From positions 1 to 6,914 of the forward strand of contig JAXHTH010000310.1 in the NCBI GenBank assembly GCA_034211115.1: a stretch of DNA of 6,914 bases, read 5' to 3'. Shown in pieces: positions 6,259-6,914 of the stretch. The notes under the pieces were generated by a model. That model had not been told where the DNA came from. It saw only the letters and a program-made list of their open reading frames with translations, and ran no database searches. Positions within the stretch are counted from its first letter, which is position 1. Each line of letters begins with the position of its first letter. This DNA is from JAXHTH01 sp034211115. GTDB lineage: Bacteria > Planctomycetota > Phycisphaerae > Phycisphaerales > SM1A02. Made by a program: the position numbers and the translations under genes.

Positions 6259-6914
6259 TCATGAACCGCTCCGGACGACGGCGGCCTCGGGCGCGGAAGC
6301 GGTCGGAGCCCCCACGTCGGGTGCAGCGGGTCGGTCCGCCTCGACGGCCGGGGCCGCCGCTTCAGCGCCTTGTTGGGCTGCGGCGATCATCGATTCCAGC
6401 CGTCCCAGCGCCCGGGAGACCTGGCTGCGGAACGCCATGTACGGAAACAACGTCATCAGGGCGACGATGAGCCCCAGCGCGGTCGTGAGCAGGGCAGCGG
6501 CGATGCCCCCCGCCACGTCACGGGGATCGGTCAGAGCCTGCTCCGCCTGCTGGAGCTCCAGCAGGCGGAAGGACTGGATGATCCCCACCACGGTGCCCAG
6601 GATTCCCAGAAGGGGGGCGGCGGTGATGATCGTCGACAGCGTGACCATGAACCGGTCCAGCCGCGGGCGCTGCGACTCGACGGCCTCCATCGCCACCGCA
6701 TCGCTGGGGCCGAGGCGGAACAGCCGGCGGGCGACGTGGCCGTAGGGTGATCGATCGTCCCCGACCAGCGCGTCCGCCGCCTCCCACCGGCCCCGGCGCA
6801 GCGCGTCGTTGAGCCGTGCCAGCCGCCGCACCCGGCCCGGGCGGTGCGTGGCGACCCAGAACCAGATGCGCTCGATGACCAGGGCGAGGCTGACCACGCT
6901 GAGGGCGAGCAGGG
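6259..6914 (-). CDS. MotA/TolQ/ExbB proton-channel family protein (5' end outside window)
   Basis: The inner-membrane proton-channel subunit of an ExbB/ExbD- or TolQ/TolR-like energiser converts proton motive force into work on envelope partners. The frame stays open to the window edge, reading LLALSVVSLALVIERIWFW across 6914-6859, the typical first ExbB membrane helix, so the GTG at 6897 is unlikely to be the start and a few residues are missing. Numbering from that GTG: a cytoplasmic loop (about 16-82) with basic and acidic residues, a second membrane helix around 84-110 (TIITAAPLLGILGTVVGIIQSF, the family signature) and a third around 131-155 (AALLTTALGLIVALMTLFPYM) with the conserved TT and G residues. 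The family proline sits slightly later than in E. coli ExbB. The tail (about 173-212) is rich in Ala, Pro and acid. No ExbD-like gene lies downstream; the next gene is the TraB-like one, 34 bases away. A 28-bp perfect palindrome lies inside the gene just after helix two. ExbB versus TolQ cannot be settled. Confidence 0.92.
   Translation of the reverse strand, partial: LLALSVVSLALVIERIWFWVATHRPGRVRRLARLNDALRRGRWEAADALVGDDRSPYGHVARRLFRLGPSDAVAMEAVESQRPRLDRFMVTLSTIITAAPLLGILGTVVGIIQSFRLLELQQAEQALTDPRDVAGGIAAALLTTALGLIVALMTLFPYMAFRSQVSRALGRLESMIAAAQQGAEAAAPAVEADRPAAPDVGAPTASAPEAAVVRSGS
6542..6569. repeat. Perfect 28-bp palindrome inside the ExbB-like gene
   Basis: The two 14-base arms (6542-6555 and 6556-6569) are exact reverse complements, centred on the GAGCTC at 6553-6558. 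The left arm reads TCCGCCTGCTGGAG. On the coding strand the palindrome covers the FRLLELQQAE segment directly after the second membrane helix. It could fold into a very stable hairpin in mRNA or single-stranded DNA. Whether it is functional or a by-product of repeated Leu/Glu/Gln codons is not known. Confidence 0.85.

Overview
The window is very GC-rich and tightly packed, with six protein-coding genes and no RNA genes, CRISPR arrays or insertion sequences that I can see. The gene content points to the Planctomycetota, perhaps the class Phycisphaerae. The main clues are a planctomycete-style single pseudopilin ending in an ADGH motif, a TraB/TIKI-family protein with a pseudopilin GspG-like domain, a PilZ regulator and a bacterial-type IspG. 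This placement is inferred from gene style only; no marker gene confirms it.

Layout, left to right. Positions 67-1263 (minus) encode a PilZ / response-regulator receiver / degenerate Hpt-like protein, probably a c-di-GMP-responsive signalling adaptor. It diverges, across about 190 bases, from ispG (1452-2705, plus), the next-to-last enzyme of the MEP isoprenoid pathway. A lipoprotein with an alpha/beta-hydrolase fold follows on the same strand (2799-3647). A 181-base gap then holds an extended -10 promoter candidate and a perfect 16-bp palindrome, followed by a pseudopilin-like protein (3829-4821, plus). From the right edge, two minus-strand genes run inward: an ExbB/TolQ/MotA-type proton-channel subunit cut by the window edge (6259-6914), and, 34 bases downstream with a strong ribosome binding site, a secreted TraB/TIKI-family protein (4818-6224). 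The pseudopilin and TraB genes converge and their stop codons overlap.

The most notable item is the TraB/TIKI-family protein. A GspG-type pseudopilin globular domain, without its membrane helix, sits between the first GxxH/Glu block and the C-terminal half that carries the second GxxH. The protein is likely exported, is probably co-transcribed with a proton-channel subunit, and faces a second pseudopilin-type gene. This suggests an envelope-associated module, but its function is unknown. Several start sites were reassigned using Shine-Dalgarno sequences: GTG at 1263, ATG at 3829 and GTG at 6224.
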